Part shown: positions 36,552-45,348 of the stretch, piece after piece
Layout of the letters: each line of letters begins with the position of its first letter
How positions within the stretch are numbered: position 1 is the first letter of the stretch
Program-made: the position numbers and the translations under genes
NCBI RefSeq assembly: GCF_003226555.1
Contig: NZ_QKQS01000038.1
Coordinates: 262,277 to 319,075, forward strand
Direction of reading: 5' to 3'
Origin: Rhodopseudomonas palustris
GTDB lineage: Bacteria > Pseudomonadota > Alphaproteobacteria > Rhizobiales > Xanthobacteraceae
DNA length: 56,799 nt
The notes under the pieces: model-generated
The model's input: the letters and a program-made list of their open reading frames with translations, nothing else
Told to the model about the DNA's origin: nothing
Databases searched by the model: none

Positions 36552-37171
36552 GGGTTGCGGCGGGCGGTTCCGGTAACGAGACGGGCTGGCTCCGCCGAGC
36601 GGGTGACGCGGCGGCTGCCTTTCGGCCGATTCCACGCCATTGTATATTGGTTCGGATCTGGCACCTAGAGTGCTACCGAAAATGTTCTCAATGAATTCAA
36701 CCACTTGTGCATCAATCCGTCGTGCCGGCCTTGTCCCGTGCATCCACGTCCTGCTGACGTAAACGCAAGAAAGGCGTGGATGGCCGGGACAAGCCCGGCC
36801 ATGACGGAATTCGCGAGCAAACTATGCAATTTAACAAAGTCTCTGGGAATTCAGTTCGAGTTTCGGTCAGCTTAAGGCTCGCTGCACCAACACCCGCCAA
36901 CGGCGTCCCTGCACGGCCTGGCAGATGCGTTGCGGCACCGGAACTGGAGCCGCCACGCGCCGGGGGCCCTGCTTATGGACTGTTGCGACGCGCTTGATTA
37001 AACACAGGTGCTGTCGCCGTATGTGTCGGCGGCGGTGGCGGCGCGCTCGTTTGCGCACCTAGTTGCGCGGCTTTCTGACCTAGGACCTTGAATGCAGATG
37101 CCAGTGAGGCGGCACGCCGTCGTGGTCGCCACGACCGATCGAGCGCCACCGGCCTCGGCGACGGCCTAAAT
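36552..37171. other. Non-coding 620-nt region upstream of the export operon
   Basis: No convincing gene was found. The region contains the family C hairpin (36717-36807) and an AT-richer tract after it (about 36807-36870), a reasonable place for the operon promoter, though I see no confident -35/-10 pair. The rest is GC-rich and featureless. An in-frame TTG at 37088 would extend the next gene but encodes nothing family-like. Confidence 0.5.
36717..36807. repeat. Paired hairpin intergenic repeat, family C, copy 2
   Basis: Left arm CCGTCGTGCCGGCCTTGTCC with CATCCACG, right arm CGTGGATGGCCGGGACAAGC with CATGACGG. The arms match in inverted order over about 33 bp with a few mismatches. A short inner stem (GATGGCCGGGAC, then its complement-like CCCGGCCATG) lies in the right half. 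Related to the elements at 9293-9315 and 19704-19788. Confidence 0.8.
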
Positions 37172-37990
37172 ATGAATCCTTATTCAACCGACTTGGCCGC
37201 AGCGGCCAACGGCCTCGCCGCCAATGCCGGGCTGCTCTGGGAGCTGACGAAGCGGGATTTCGTCCAGCGCTACAAGGGCTCGGTGTTCGGCGTGGCGTGG
37301 TCACTGTTCACCCCGCTGCTGATGTTGGCGATCTATACCTTCGTGTTCAGCGTGGCGTTCAAGGCCCGGTGGGGCACCGCTGACGATGGCAAGATCGGGT
37401 TCGCGATCGTGTTGTTCTCCGGGCTGATCGTCCACGGGTTGTTCGCCGAATGCCTGACCCGGGCGCCGAGTCTGATCACCGCGAACCCGAACTACGTCAA
37501 GAAGGTCGTGTTTCCGCTGGAAATCCTGCCGCTGGTGACGATGGGCTCGGCGCTCGGCAATTTCGCCGTCAGCCTGGCCGTGCTGCTCGTGTTCTGCCTG
37601 TTGTCGGGGACGCCTTTGCATGCGACCGGCCTGCTGCTGCCGGTGCTGCTGCTGCCGCTGCTGCTGACGATCCTCGGTCTGAGCTGGATGCTGGCGTCGC
37701 TCGGCGTCTATCTGCGGGATTTCGCCCAGTTGATAGGCATGGTCACCACGATCGCGCTGTTCCTGTCGCCGATCTTCTATCCGATCACCGCGCTGCCGCC
37801 GCTGTTCCAGTCGCTGCTGGTGCTTAATCCGATCACGCTGCCGGTGATCACGCTGCGCAGCGCATTGCTGTGGGGGGATTCGATCAACTGGCTCGCGTGG
37901 ACCATCAGTCTGATCGCGGGCGCGGCGATCTTCTATTTCGGCTTCGTCTGGTTTCAGAAGACCCGGAGGGGATTCGCCGATGTCCTCTGA
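37172..37990 (+). CDS. wzm: Polysaccharide ABC exporter permease (Wzm-type)
   Basis: Inner-membrane export permease of 272 residues. It opens MNPYSTDLAAAANGLAANAG, then ELTKRDFVQRYKGSVFGVAWS, a hallmark of the O-antigen exporter family. Six hydrophobic segments follow. I take ATG 37172; an upstream TTG would add a sequence without family character. Its last 11 nt overlap the ATPase gene, so the two are coupled. It would move a lipid-linked glycan to the periplasmic face. Confidence 0.92.
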   Translation: MNPYSTDLAAAANGLAANAGLLWELTKRDFVQRYKGSVFGVAWSLFTPLLMLAIYTFVFSVAFKARWGTADDGKIGFAIVLFSGLIVHGLFAECLTRAPSLITANPNYVKKVVFPLEILPLVTMGSALGNFAVSLAVLLVFCLLSGTPLHATGLLLPVLLLPLLLTILGLSWMLASLGVYLRDFAQLIGMVTTIALFLSPIFYPITALPPLFQSLLVLNPITLPVITLRSALLWGDSINWLAWTISLIAGAAIFYFGFVWFQKTRRGFADVL

Positions 37991-39401
37991 CGAAATCGTC
38001 ATCGACGTCCGCGGCGTGTCCAAACGCTACGACGTTTACGAAAATCCGCGCGACCGGCTCAAGCAGATCGTCGTCCCGCGCCTGATCCAGACCGCCAACA
38101 AAATCGGGCTCGCCCGGCACGCGCAACCGCCGATCTATCACCGGGAATTCTGGGCGCTGCAGGAGCTGTCGTTCCAGGTCCGCCCCGGCGAAACGCTCGG
38201 CATCATCGGCCGCAATGGCAGCGGGAAAAGCACGCTGCTCCAGATCATCGCCGGTACCCTGGCGCCGACGCACGGCGAGGTGACCGTCACCGGGCGGGTC
38301 GCCGCGCTGCTCGAGCTCGGCAGCGGGTTCAACCCGGAATTTACCGGGCGCGAGAACGTGCTGCTCAATGCCCGGATTTTGGGATTGAGTCGTGATCAGA
38401 TCGCCGAACGCTACGACCAGATCGCCGCCTTCGCCGACATCGGTGACTTCATCGATCAGCCCGTAAAGACCTATTCGAGTGGCATGTTCGTCCGGCTCGC
38501 CTTCGCCGTGCAGGCCCACATCGACGCGTCGATCGTCATCATCGACGAGGCGCTCGCAGTCGGCGACGTGTTCTTCCGGCAGAAGTGCTACGCGCGGCTG
38601 GAAGACATCCGCGCCTCGGGTGCCGCCGTGCTGCTAGTGTCCCACGCCATGACCGACATCGAGCAATTCTGCGACCGGGCGATCTTGCTCGATCACGGCA
38701 AGATGCTGTTCGCCGGCGACGCCAGCGAGGCCGCCAAGCGCTATTATCAGCTCCACCAAACCGCCTCCCGGGCGGTGTTCGACGCGCCGGCTGTCGCCTC
38801 CCCGGCGATCGTCGCGGGCGACGACATCGGCGAGATCGACTCCTGGCCCGACGACTCGCAGTTCGTCTCCGCCGAGGGCGTCGTTCAGGTCGGCAACGGA
38901 TGGGCGAGGTGTACGCGGTTCGCGGTCTGCAACGCCGCCGGTGTCCGCTCGCCGAGCTTCGAGCAGGGCGAAGAGGCCCGCTTCTATTCGGAATTCGTCG
39001 TCGCCGAGCCGATGGGCGTGCCGCTGACCGGAATCGTGCTGCAGAACGACCGCGGCCTCAACGTCCACGGCAAGGGATCGCTCGAATATGCCGTGGCGGC
39101 GCCCCATCGTCTCGAAGCCGGCACCGTCATCCGCTGTCGTCAAACCGTCAAACTGCAGCTGGAACTCGGCGAGTACACTTTCGAGCTCGGGCTCGCCACG
39201 ATCGACGCGGCAACCTACGCTGCGATGAGCACGCTCAATCACGAGCAGATCTTCTCCAGGATCGTGCGCGTCTGCCACCTGCCCAAGGCCGGCTTCCTCG
39301 CGGTCGGCTGGCGGCGGACACACAACGGCCCTCCGCTTACCCATCACGGCCTGGCGGACTTGCCCGGCTCGGTGTATTTCGACTTCAACAGGACCTCTTG
39401 A
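37980..39401 (+). CDS. wzt: Polysaccharide ABC exporter ATPase with C-terminal binding domain (Wzt-type)
   Basis: 473 residues. The ATPase part has Walker A GRNGSGKST near residue 80, a signature YSSGMFVRLAFAVQAHID and Walker B IVIIDEALAVGD. A linker leads to a C-terminal domain (about 290-450) with a run of strands (RFAVCNAAGVRSP, ARFYSEFVVAEPMGVPLTG) like the glycan-binding Wzt_C domain. Such domains select chains that carry a modified non-reducing end. Methyltransferase genes follow, fitting a capped-chain export mode. The start overlaps the Wzm gene by 11 nt. Confidence 0.92.
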   Translation: MSSDEIVIDVRGVSKRYDVYENPRDRLKQIVVPRLIQTANKIGLARHAQPPIYHREFWALQELSFQVRPGETLGIIGRNGSGKSTLLQIIAGTLAPTHGEVTVTGRVAALLELGSGFNPEFTGRENVLLNARILGLSRDQIAERYDQIAAFADIGDFIDQPVKTYSSGMFVRLAFAVQAHIDASIVIIDEALAVGDVFFRQKCYARLEDIRASGAAVLLVSHAMTDIEQFCDRAILLDHGKMLFAGDASEAAKRYYQLHQTASRAVFDAPAVASPAIVAGDDIGEIDSWPDDSQFVSAEGVVQVGNGWARCTRFAVCNAAGVRSPSFEQGEEARFYSEFVVAEPMGVPLTGIVLQNDRGLNVHGKGSLEYAVAAPHRLEAGTVIRCRQTVKLQLELGEYTFELGLATIDAATYAAMSTLNHEQIFSRIVRVCHLPKAGFLAVGWRRTHNGPPLTHHGLADLPGSVYFDFNRTS

Positions 39402-39406
39402 GCAAT

Positions 39407-40237
39407 ATGAAAACCATCATCCTGCAAAGCCATGAAATTCTGGCTGGATATGATGCGGTTGCGCAGCTCTATCCCTATACGCCGTCGCTGAGCCATTGGC
39501 GGGCTTGGGAGTACGCGTCCTACAAATACCATCACATCGACGGCCGCATCCTTGATATCGGCTGTGGCGACGGTCAGTATTTCAGGCTGATCTGGCCACA
39601 CGCCAGAGAGGTGGTCGGCATAGACCTCGATGCAGGCGTGGCCGAGCGGGCGCGCGGCAGTGGCGTGTACCACACCGTACACGTTGGCCCCGCGCACCAG
39701 ATACCGGAATGCGACGCCGTCTTCGACAATGCCTTCGCCAATTGCTCGCTTGAGCATATGGATCACATTGAGGGCGTTTTGCGAGACATCTTCCGCTGCC
39801 TGAAGAAGGGAGGCACCCTGTCCTGCAGCGTTGTAAGTAACAGGTTCGAGGAATGGTCGCTGCTGCCATTTCTGATCAAGGAAGCGGGATTCGATGAGGT
39901 CGGCAGGATCTTGCAGGAAAAGTTCCTAGCGTATCATCATCTGGCGAACCCTTTCCCGGTGGATCGCTGGGTCGCGACGTTCGAAGCCGCCGGCTTCGAA
40001 GTCGATCTTCATATCCCGATCCTGCCCAGGAACAACAGCGGCGCTTTCCTGCTGATGGACAGCCTCTGGCACGTCCAGCGCGGAAGCGGAGGCGAACTGG
40101 GAGACGTCATCCACCCATATTTGGCATCCAACCCTCGTTTTCCCGCGGCGTTTCGTAAGATCATCGAAGGCCTGCTCGAAATGGAAACGGATTGGCACAA
40201 CTGCAGCGGCGCCGTGTTCAGAGCAAGGAAAGCGTGA
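39407..40237 (+). CDS. Class I SAM-dependent methyltransferase
   Basis: 276 residues. The SAM-binding motif RILDIGCGDGQYF lies near residue 48 and the acidic EVVGIDLDAGVAERA near 68. FDNAFANCSLEHMDHIEGVL occupies the post-motif region, followed by LRDIFRCLKKGGTLSC. It probably methylates a sugar or a chain end. It follows wzt after 5 nt and overlaps the next methyltransferase by one base, so all are co-translated. The substrate is unknown. Confidence 0.85.
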   Translation: MKTIILQSHEILAGYDAVAQLYPYTPSLSHWRAWEYASYKYHHIDGRILDIGCGDGQYFRLIWPHAREVVGIDLDAGVAERARGSGVYHTVHVGPAHQIPECDAVFDNAFANCSLEHMDHIEGVLRDIFRCLKKGGTLSCSVVSNRFEEWSLLPFLIKEAGFDEVGRILQEKFLAYHHLANPFPVDRWVATFEAAGFEVDLHIPILPRNNSGAFLLMDSLWHVQRGSGGELGDVIHPYLASNPRFPAAFRKIIEGLLEMETDWHNCSGAVFRARKA

Positions 40238-41271
40238 TGACTCGCAGACGCTGCTGGTGTTCCGGCGAAATCGAAATCGAATTCAGTTCAGAGTACGTCC
40301 GCTGTGGCGTGTGCGGCACGCTCGTCTCGATCGCCGGCCTTCCCGACGACACCTACCAGGCCTCGGACGACGAGTCGAAGTTCTACGGAAAGGATTATTG
40401 GATTGGACATCAGGGCGGCGATCTCAGTCTTCCCAACATCTTCCAACGATCGAAAACGGACCTACTGGATCGGAATCTGTATTGGCTTCGCACGCTTCTT
40501 CGCTACAAACTGCCTCCGGCAGACGTTCTGGAACTGGGATGTTCGCACGGCAGCTTCGTAGCCTTGCTCCGGCAGGCTGGCTATCAAGCGTCCGGCACGG
40601 AGATGAGCCGATGGGTGGTCGAATACGCGGCCAAGACATTCGATGTTCCGGTGGTGCACGGAACCGTGGACGCCGCGTCGGCGGCAGGAACGAAGTTCGA
40701 CGTGGTCGTCTTGATGGACGTTCTGGAGCATCTTCCCTCGCCGGTGGATACGATGCGGCGGGCTCTCGACTTGCTGAAGCCAGAAGGTTTTATCCTACTC
40801 CAAACACCGGCGTTTCCGTCCGCCGAAACGATCGAGGACATTCAAAAAGCCCACCCGGATTTCGTACGGATGCTGATTCCCGAGGAGCATCTGTACCTGT
40901 TCACCAAAAGCTCGGCGACGAAGCTGTTTCGCGACCTCGGCGCACACCACATGATTTTCGAGAATCCCATATTCCCCCAACACGACATGTTCTTCCTCGT
41001 CGGCCGGCAGCCGATCACGCCGCTGCCCGAGGCGGAGGTCGCCGAGGCCCTCGCGACGCCGAAGGGGCGTTTCGTGCAGGCGCTGCTCGACCAGGAAAGT
41101 CACATCAAGCGCTTGGAGGCTGAAATCGTGACGATCAACGCCGACCGCGAAGCAAGGCTGGCCCAGATCCACGCGCTCACCAAGATGGTTCACGAGTCGC
41201 AATCGGCGACCGACGCGCTGATCGAACAGGTCAAGAGCATGTCGAATACGACGACCGAGCGGCGACAGTAG
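40237..41271 (+). CDS. Methyltransferase with N-terminal cysteine motif and C-terminal coiled coil
   Basis: 344 residues in three parts. A zinc-ribbon-like head has Cys6, Cys8, Cys23 and Cys26 (CWC...RCGVC). A SAM methyltransferase domain carries VLELGCSHGSFVALL near residue 98 and VLMDVLEHLPSPVDTMRR. A charged helical tail (about 280-335, ESHIKRLEAEIVTINADR) looks like a coiled coil. The order methyltransferase plus coiled coil recalls chain-terminating methyltransferases of ABC-exported O-antigens, which is inference. It shares a base with the previous gene (TGATG). Confidence 0.8.
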   Translation: MTRRRCWCSGEIEIEFSSEYVRCGVCGTLVSIAGLPDDTYQASDDESKFYGKDYWIGHQGGDLSLPNIFQRSKTDLLDRNLYWLRTLLRYKLPPADVLELGCSHGSFVALLRQAGYQASGTEMSRWVVEYAAKTFDVPVVHGTVDAASAAGTKFDVVVLMDVLEHLPSPVDTMRRALDLLKPEGFILLQTPAFPSAETIEDIQKAHPDFVRMLIPEEHLYLFTKSSATKLFRDLGAHHMIFENPIFPQHDMFFLVGRQPITPLPEAEVAEALATPKGRFVQALLDQESHIKRLEAEIVTINADREARLAQIHALTKMVHESQSATDALIEQVKSMSNTTTERRQ

Positions 41272-41288
41272 CCGAAGACAAATTCCGG

Positions 41289-44282
41289 ATGTCGAACACC
41301 AGCCCCCCGAAGATCTCCATCGTGACTCCATCCCTCAACCAGGGACGGTTCTTGCAGGACTGCATCGATTCCATTCGCGCCCAGCAGTGGCCGAACCTCG
41401 AGCATTTCATCATCGACGGCGGCTCCACCGACGACACGATGGAGATAATTCGGCGCAACGCCGACCATCTGACCGGCTATGTGAGCGAGTCAGACAAGGG
41501 CGCTGCTGACGCGATCAACAAGGGGCTTGCGCGTTGCACTGGCGATATCGTCGCTTGGCTGAACGCCGACGACTTCTACTTGCCAGGAGCTTTCGAGCAG
41601 ATCGCAGCGGCCTACCACAACGAACCGGACGCGAGCTTCTGGTTCGGCAACGGCATTCGCGTCGACGAGCTGGGCACCGAGAAGAGCGCCTTCAGCAACG
41701 CCAAGCCGGTCTACAGCCATCGCGCGCTGGTCGAGGGTCTGGACTACATTCTGCAACCGTCGACGTTCATGAATCACGCCGTGCTCAAGGCTGCCGGTGG
41801 GCTAGACGCCAACTTGCGCTGGAGCTTCGACTGGGATCTCTGGATCAGGCTCGCCAAGCTCGCGGCGCCCTATGCGATCGACGCCAAACTGGCGGCGACG
41901 CGTGAATGGGGAGACACGCTGACGGCCAATGGCGGCTTCCGCCGCGCCGAGGAACTGCGGCGCGTTGCGGAGCAGCACAGCGGCAGCCCGATGACTCCGG
42001 GCGCGCTGTGCTACTGGATCGACAACATGTCATCCTTTATGCGCTCACAGTCAGACGCTTTCGGCCCAGCAACGAAGCACGCTTTGCAGCACCTCTGGTA
42101 TCTTGTCCAAAAGGACATGCAGGACATTGGCGTCGATGTCGCCGGCAACCCGCTACCACTTTCACAACCACTGAAAAAGATCCGGCTTCCGGTCTTTCAG
42201 GGAATTTCGAGCCGAGACTACCTGATCATCGCGGTCGATCTGCATCCGATCGTCGCTGGCGTTTCCGGCGGCATCGTGCCCTGGATCGAGGGCGTGCTGC
42301 GCGAGCTGGTGCGTCTTTATCCCGACGATCGCATCGTGATGTTCCATCGGCCGGGCAGGCCGCCGATCCTGGTCGATGGACCGAATGTGGAACTCGTCCC
42401 TCTTGACGAGCACCCGACCGCTTTCTACGCGGAGCTGACGCGCCATTGCGAAGCCGCGCGTTTCGACGTGATGATCAGGAGTTATCCGACCGAGGAGCAT
42501 CCCGATTTCCCGTTCGCCAAGCAGGTCATCGTTATTCCCGATATCCAGCACGAGTACTTCCCCGAATTCTTCTCCAAGGGGGTGTTGGCGGCGCGGCGGC
42601 GGGCCTTCGCTCACGCCCTGTCGCGCGGCGGCGCGATCGCGACCATGACCGAGCATTCCCGCCGCACCGTGGTGGAGAACGCCTGGACCTCGACCGACGA
42701 CGTGTTCCTGATGCCGGCCGCGCTTCCCGAAGAACTCAAGGACGCCGCGGATGCTTCCGATCTGCCGACGCAGGCCGCCGCCTTTTCGGGCTTTTTCTTC
42801 ATGCCCGCCAACCTGTGGGCCCACAAGAATCACCGCCGGCTGCTCGCGGCCTTCAGGCTGGCGCTGCCGAATTTGCCACCGAACACCGGGCTGGTCCTCA
42901 CCGGCAACGCCGACGGGTTCGGCGAACTCGTCAAGGATTTCGCCGATCTGCCGATCGCGCATCTCGGCTTCGTGCCACACAAGCAGATCAGTGCGCTATT
43001 CAGCCGCGCTACGGCTCTTGTGTACTTCTCGTTGTTCGAGGGCTTCGGAATGCCGGTGCTGGAGGCGTTCCAACACGGCACGCCGGTGCTGTGCAGCAAC
43101 ACCACCGCGCTGCCGGAAGTCGGCGGCGATGCCGTGTTGTCGTGCGACCCCACCGACGTGTCGGCGATGGCGGCGTTGATGGTCCGCGCCGCAGCCGATC
43201 CCACGCTGCGGAGCAGCCTCGCCGACAAGGCCGCTGCAAGGCTCGCAGCCTATAATTGGGCCGGCCCCGCCAGGGAGCTGCACGCGGCGCTGGAACGTCT
43301 GGCCCGCAACGAAGCCGAACCGCGCAAATGGGAGCCGCTGGTCAGCATCGTTATGCCGACCCGCAACCACGGCCGTTTCATCCGCGCCTCGATCGACAGC
43401 GTGCTGAGCCAGGACTACCCCAACATCGAATTTCTCGTGATGGACGGTGCCTCGACCGACGACACCGTCGACATCCTGAACAGCTATGGCGACCGCATCC
43501 GCTGGATCTCCGAGCCGGACAAGGGCCAGGCGGACGCGATCAACAAAGGCATCGCCCGGCTCCACGGAGACATCGTCGCCTACCTCAATTCGGACGACAT
43601 CCTTCTTCCGGGCGCGGTCGCGGCCGCGGTGGCGTGCTTTCGCGAGCATCCGGAATGCGACATGATCTACGGCAACGCCGACTACATCGATGTCGACGGC
43701 CGGGTCATCGGCGCCTACGCCACCGCCGACTACTCGCTGGACCGGCTGATGCACGATTGCTGCGTCTGCCAGCCTGCGGCGTTCTGGCGACGGCGCATTG
43801 CCGACCGGATCGGCACGTTCGACGCCTCGCTGCAGACCGCGATGGACTACGACTACTGGCTGCGGATCGCGACCTCCGGTGGCATTATCCGCCACACGCC
43901 CCGGAAGCTGGCGCAGTCGCGGCTACACGAAGACGCCAAGACGCTGGCGATGCGTGGTATCATCTACCAGGAGATCTTCGATATCTGCGGCCGCCACGGC
44001 GGATATGTGAGCTTGAACTATTTCTTCGGCCTGTGGTCCTATCGGTTTTACGAGAGCTGGCGCGGCGGCGAGCGTCTGCGCGCCCTCGCACCCCACCTCT
44101 ATCGGTTTCCAGCGGTGCTTCATTTCAGCAGCCAAGCCCTGACGCTGGCGAGCAATCCGGTGACGCTTCGCTACGTCGCTCGTTCGCTGTACGAGGCGAT
44201 CGGGCGACGTTCGCTATTCCTCAGCCGGATGATCCGGAAGGCGGTGATCACTGCCTCGGCGGCACGAAGGCAATTCCGTTGA
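41289..44282 (+). CDS. Three-domain glycosyltransferase (GT2-GT4-GT2)
   Basis: 997 residues. Domain 1 (about 5-300) is GT2-like: ISIVTPSLNQGRF and the metal-binding LNADD near residue 92. Domain 2 (about 310-665) is GT4-like, with WAHKNHRRLL and the motif EGFGMPVLEAF near 584-594. Domain 3 (about 684-997) is GT2-like again, VSIVMPTRNHGRF and LNSDD near residue 766. All three show their donor-site motifs. Together they could add a repeat of several sugars. It follows the coiled-coil methyltransferase by 17 nt. Which sugars are used is unknown. Confidence 0.88.
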   Translation: MSNTSPPKISIVTPSLNQGRFLQDCIDSIRAQQWPNLEHFIIDGGSTDDTMEIIRRNADHLTGYVSESDKGAADAINKGLARCTGDIVAWLNADDFYLPGAFEQIAAAYHNEPDASFWFGNGIRVDELGTEKSAFSNAKPVYSHRALVEGLDYILQPSTFMNHAVLKAAGGLDANLRWSFDWDLWIRLAKLAAPYAIDAKLAATREWGDTLTANGGFRRAEELRRVAEQHSGSPMTPGALCYWIDNMSSFMRSQSDAFGPATKHALQHLWYLVQKDMQDIGVDVAGNPLPLSQPLKKIRLPVFQGISSRDYLIIAVDLHPIVAGVSGGIVPWIEGVLRELVRLYPDDRIVMFHRPGRPPILVDGPNVELVPLDEHPTAFYAELTRHCEAARFDVMIRSYPTEEHPDFPFAKQVIVIPDIQHEYFPEFFSKGVLAARRRAFAHALSRGGAIATMTEHSRRTVVENAWTSTDDVFLMPAALPEELKDAADASDLPTQAAAFSGFFFMPANLWAHKNHRRLLAAFRLALPNLPPNTGLVLTGNADGFGELVKDFADLPIAHLGFVPHKQISALFSRATALVYFSLFEGFGMPVLEAFQHGTPVLCSNTTALPEVGGDAVLSCDPTDVSAMAALMVRAAADPTLRSSLADKAAARLAAYNWAGPARELHAALERLARNEAEPRKWEPLVSIVMPTRNHGRFIRASIDSVLSQDYPNIEFLVMDGASTDDTVDILNSYGDRIRWISEPDKGQADAINKGIARLHGDIVAYLNSDDILLPGAVAAAVACFREHPECDMIYGNADYIDVDGRVIGAYATADYSLDRLMHDCCVCQPAAFWRRRIADRIGTFDASLQTAMDYDYWLRIATSGGIIRHTPRKLAQSRLHEDAKTLAMRGIIYQEIFDICGRHGGYVSLNYFFGLWSYRFYESWRGGERLRALAPHLYRFPAVLHFSSQALTLASNPVTLRYVARSLYEAIGRRSLFLSRMIRKAVITASAARRQFR

Positions 44283-44322
44283 TGCGCGCTCCGGACCAGA
44301 CCCAGCAGCGGGAGGGCGCGAC

Positions 44323-45339
44323 GTGACGCGGGCGCTGATCACCGGCATCACCGGCCAGGACGGCTCCTATCTTGCCGAATTCCTGCTTGACAAGGGCTAC
44401 GAGGTATTCGGCTTCGCGCGCCAGACGAGCTGGTATCGACCGAACTGTGCCAGCCATCTCGCCCACCGCCTTACTGTGCTGTTCGGCGACATGACGGAGG
44501 GCACCGACATCGGCAACGCCATCCAGGAATCCAAGCCCGACGAGATCTATAATCTGGCTTCGCAGTCGCGCCCCGGCGAATCTTGGGCCACTGCGCCCGA
44601 GACTCTACTGGTAAACGGTCTCGGCGCGGTCCGCCTTTTCGAGTCGGTTCGCCACAACAAGCCCAACGCACGCGTCTATCATGCGTCGTCGTCGGAAATG
44701 TACGGTCGTACCGCATCCGGGCCGCAGAACGAAAGCACCGCCTTCAACCCAGCCAATCCTTACGCGGCCGCGAAGGTCTACGCCCATCATATGGCGGCGA
44801 TCTACCGCGACAGTTATGGTCTGTATATCGCCAACGGTATTCTGTTCAATCATGAAAGTGAGCGTCGTCCGCTGCATTTCCTCGCGCAGAAGGTTGCCTA
44901 CGGCGCTGCCTGTGCGTCGCTTGGAATCGCCAACTCACCGGACCGCAACGAACGGGGTCGCCCGATCGTCGAGGACGGCAAGCTGGCATTGGGTAATCTG
45001 GCGGTGGCAAGGGATTGGGGCTATGCGCCCGACTTCGTGCGGGCGATGTGGATGATCCTGCAACAGGAAAAGCCCACGGATTTCGTCATCGGCACGGGAA
45101 AATTGCACACGCTGAACGACTTGTGTGAAGCGGCTTATCGCTGTATCGGCCTTGACTGGGAACAATGCGTGTTCAGCGATCCTGCCTTGGTCAGACCGCT
45201 GGAGCCGGGAAGCAGTTTGGCGGACCCTTCCAGGGCCCGGAAGGTGCTTGGCTGGCAACCGACCGTAAGCTTCGAGGAGATGGTCGCCAAGATGGTCAGA
45301 GCTCAGGTCAAGCGCCTGCAATCATTAATAGACAACTGA
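44323..45339 (+). CDS. NAD-dependent epimerase/dehydratase, GMD-like paralogue
   Basis: 338 residues. It shares the GMD frame: [19 protein letters not shown] at the start, a YHASSSEMYG segment, the catalytic YxxxK in NPYAAAKVYAHH, the NHES motif (LFNHESERRP) and RDWGYAPDFVRAM. It is clearly more divergent than the neighbour at 45349 and lacks the RRTS...NTDRIDH segment, where GMD binds its cofactor phosphate. It may be a second GDP-sugar dehydratase, an RMD-type reductase, or a specialised epimerase. The start is a GTG at 44323. Confidence 0.78.
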   Translation: MTRALITGITGQDGSYLAEFLLDKGYEVFGFARQTSWYRPNCASHLAHRLTVLFGDMTEGTDIGNAIQESKPDEIYNLASQSRPGESWATAPETLLVNGLGAVRLFESVRHNKPNARVYHASSSEMYGRTASGPQNESTAFNPANPYAAAKVYAHHMAAIYRDSYGLYIANGILFNHESERRPLHFLAQKVAYGAACASLGIANSPDRNERGRPIVEDGKLALGNLAVARDWGYAPDFVRAMWMILQQEKPTDFVIGTGKLHTLNDLCEAAYRCIGLDWEQCVFSDPALVRPLEPGSSLADPSRARKVLGWQPTVSFEEMVAKMVRAQVKRLQSLIDN

Positions 45340-45348
45340 GAGGCACCG

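Noticed and set aside
36552..37171. A gene for an additional polysaccharide protein
   Set aside because: No reading frame with start, ribosome site and family motifs; the only open part (from 37088) is an upstream extension of wzm.
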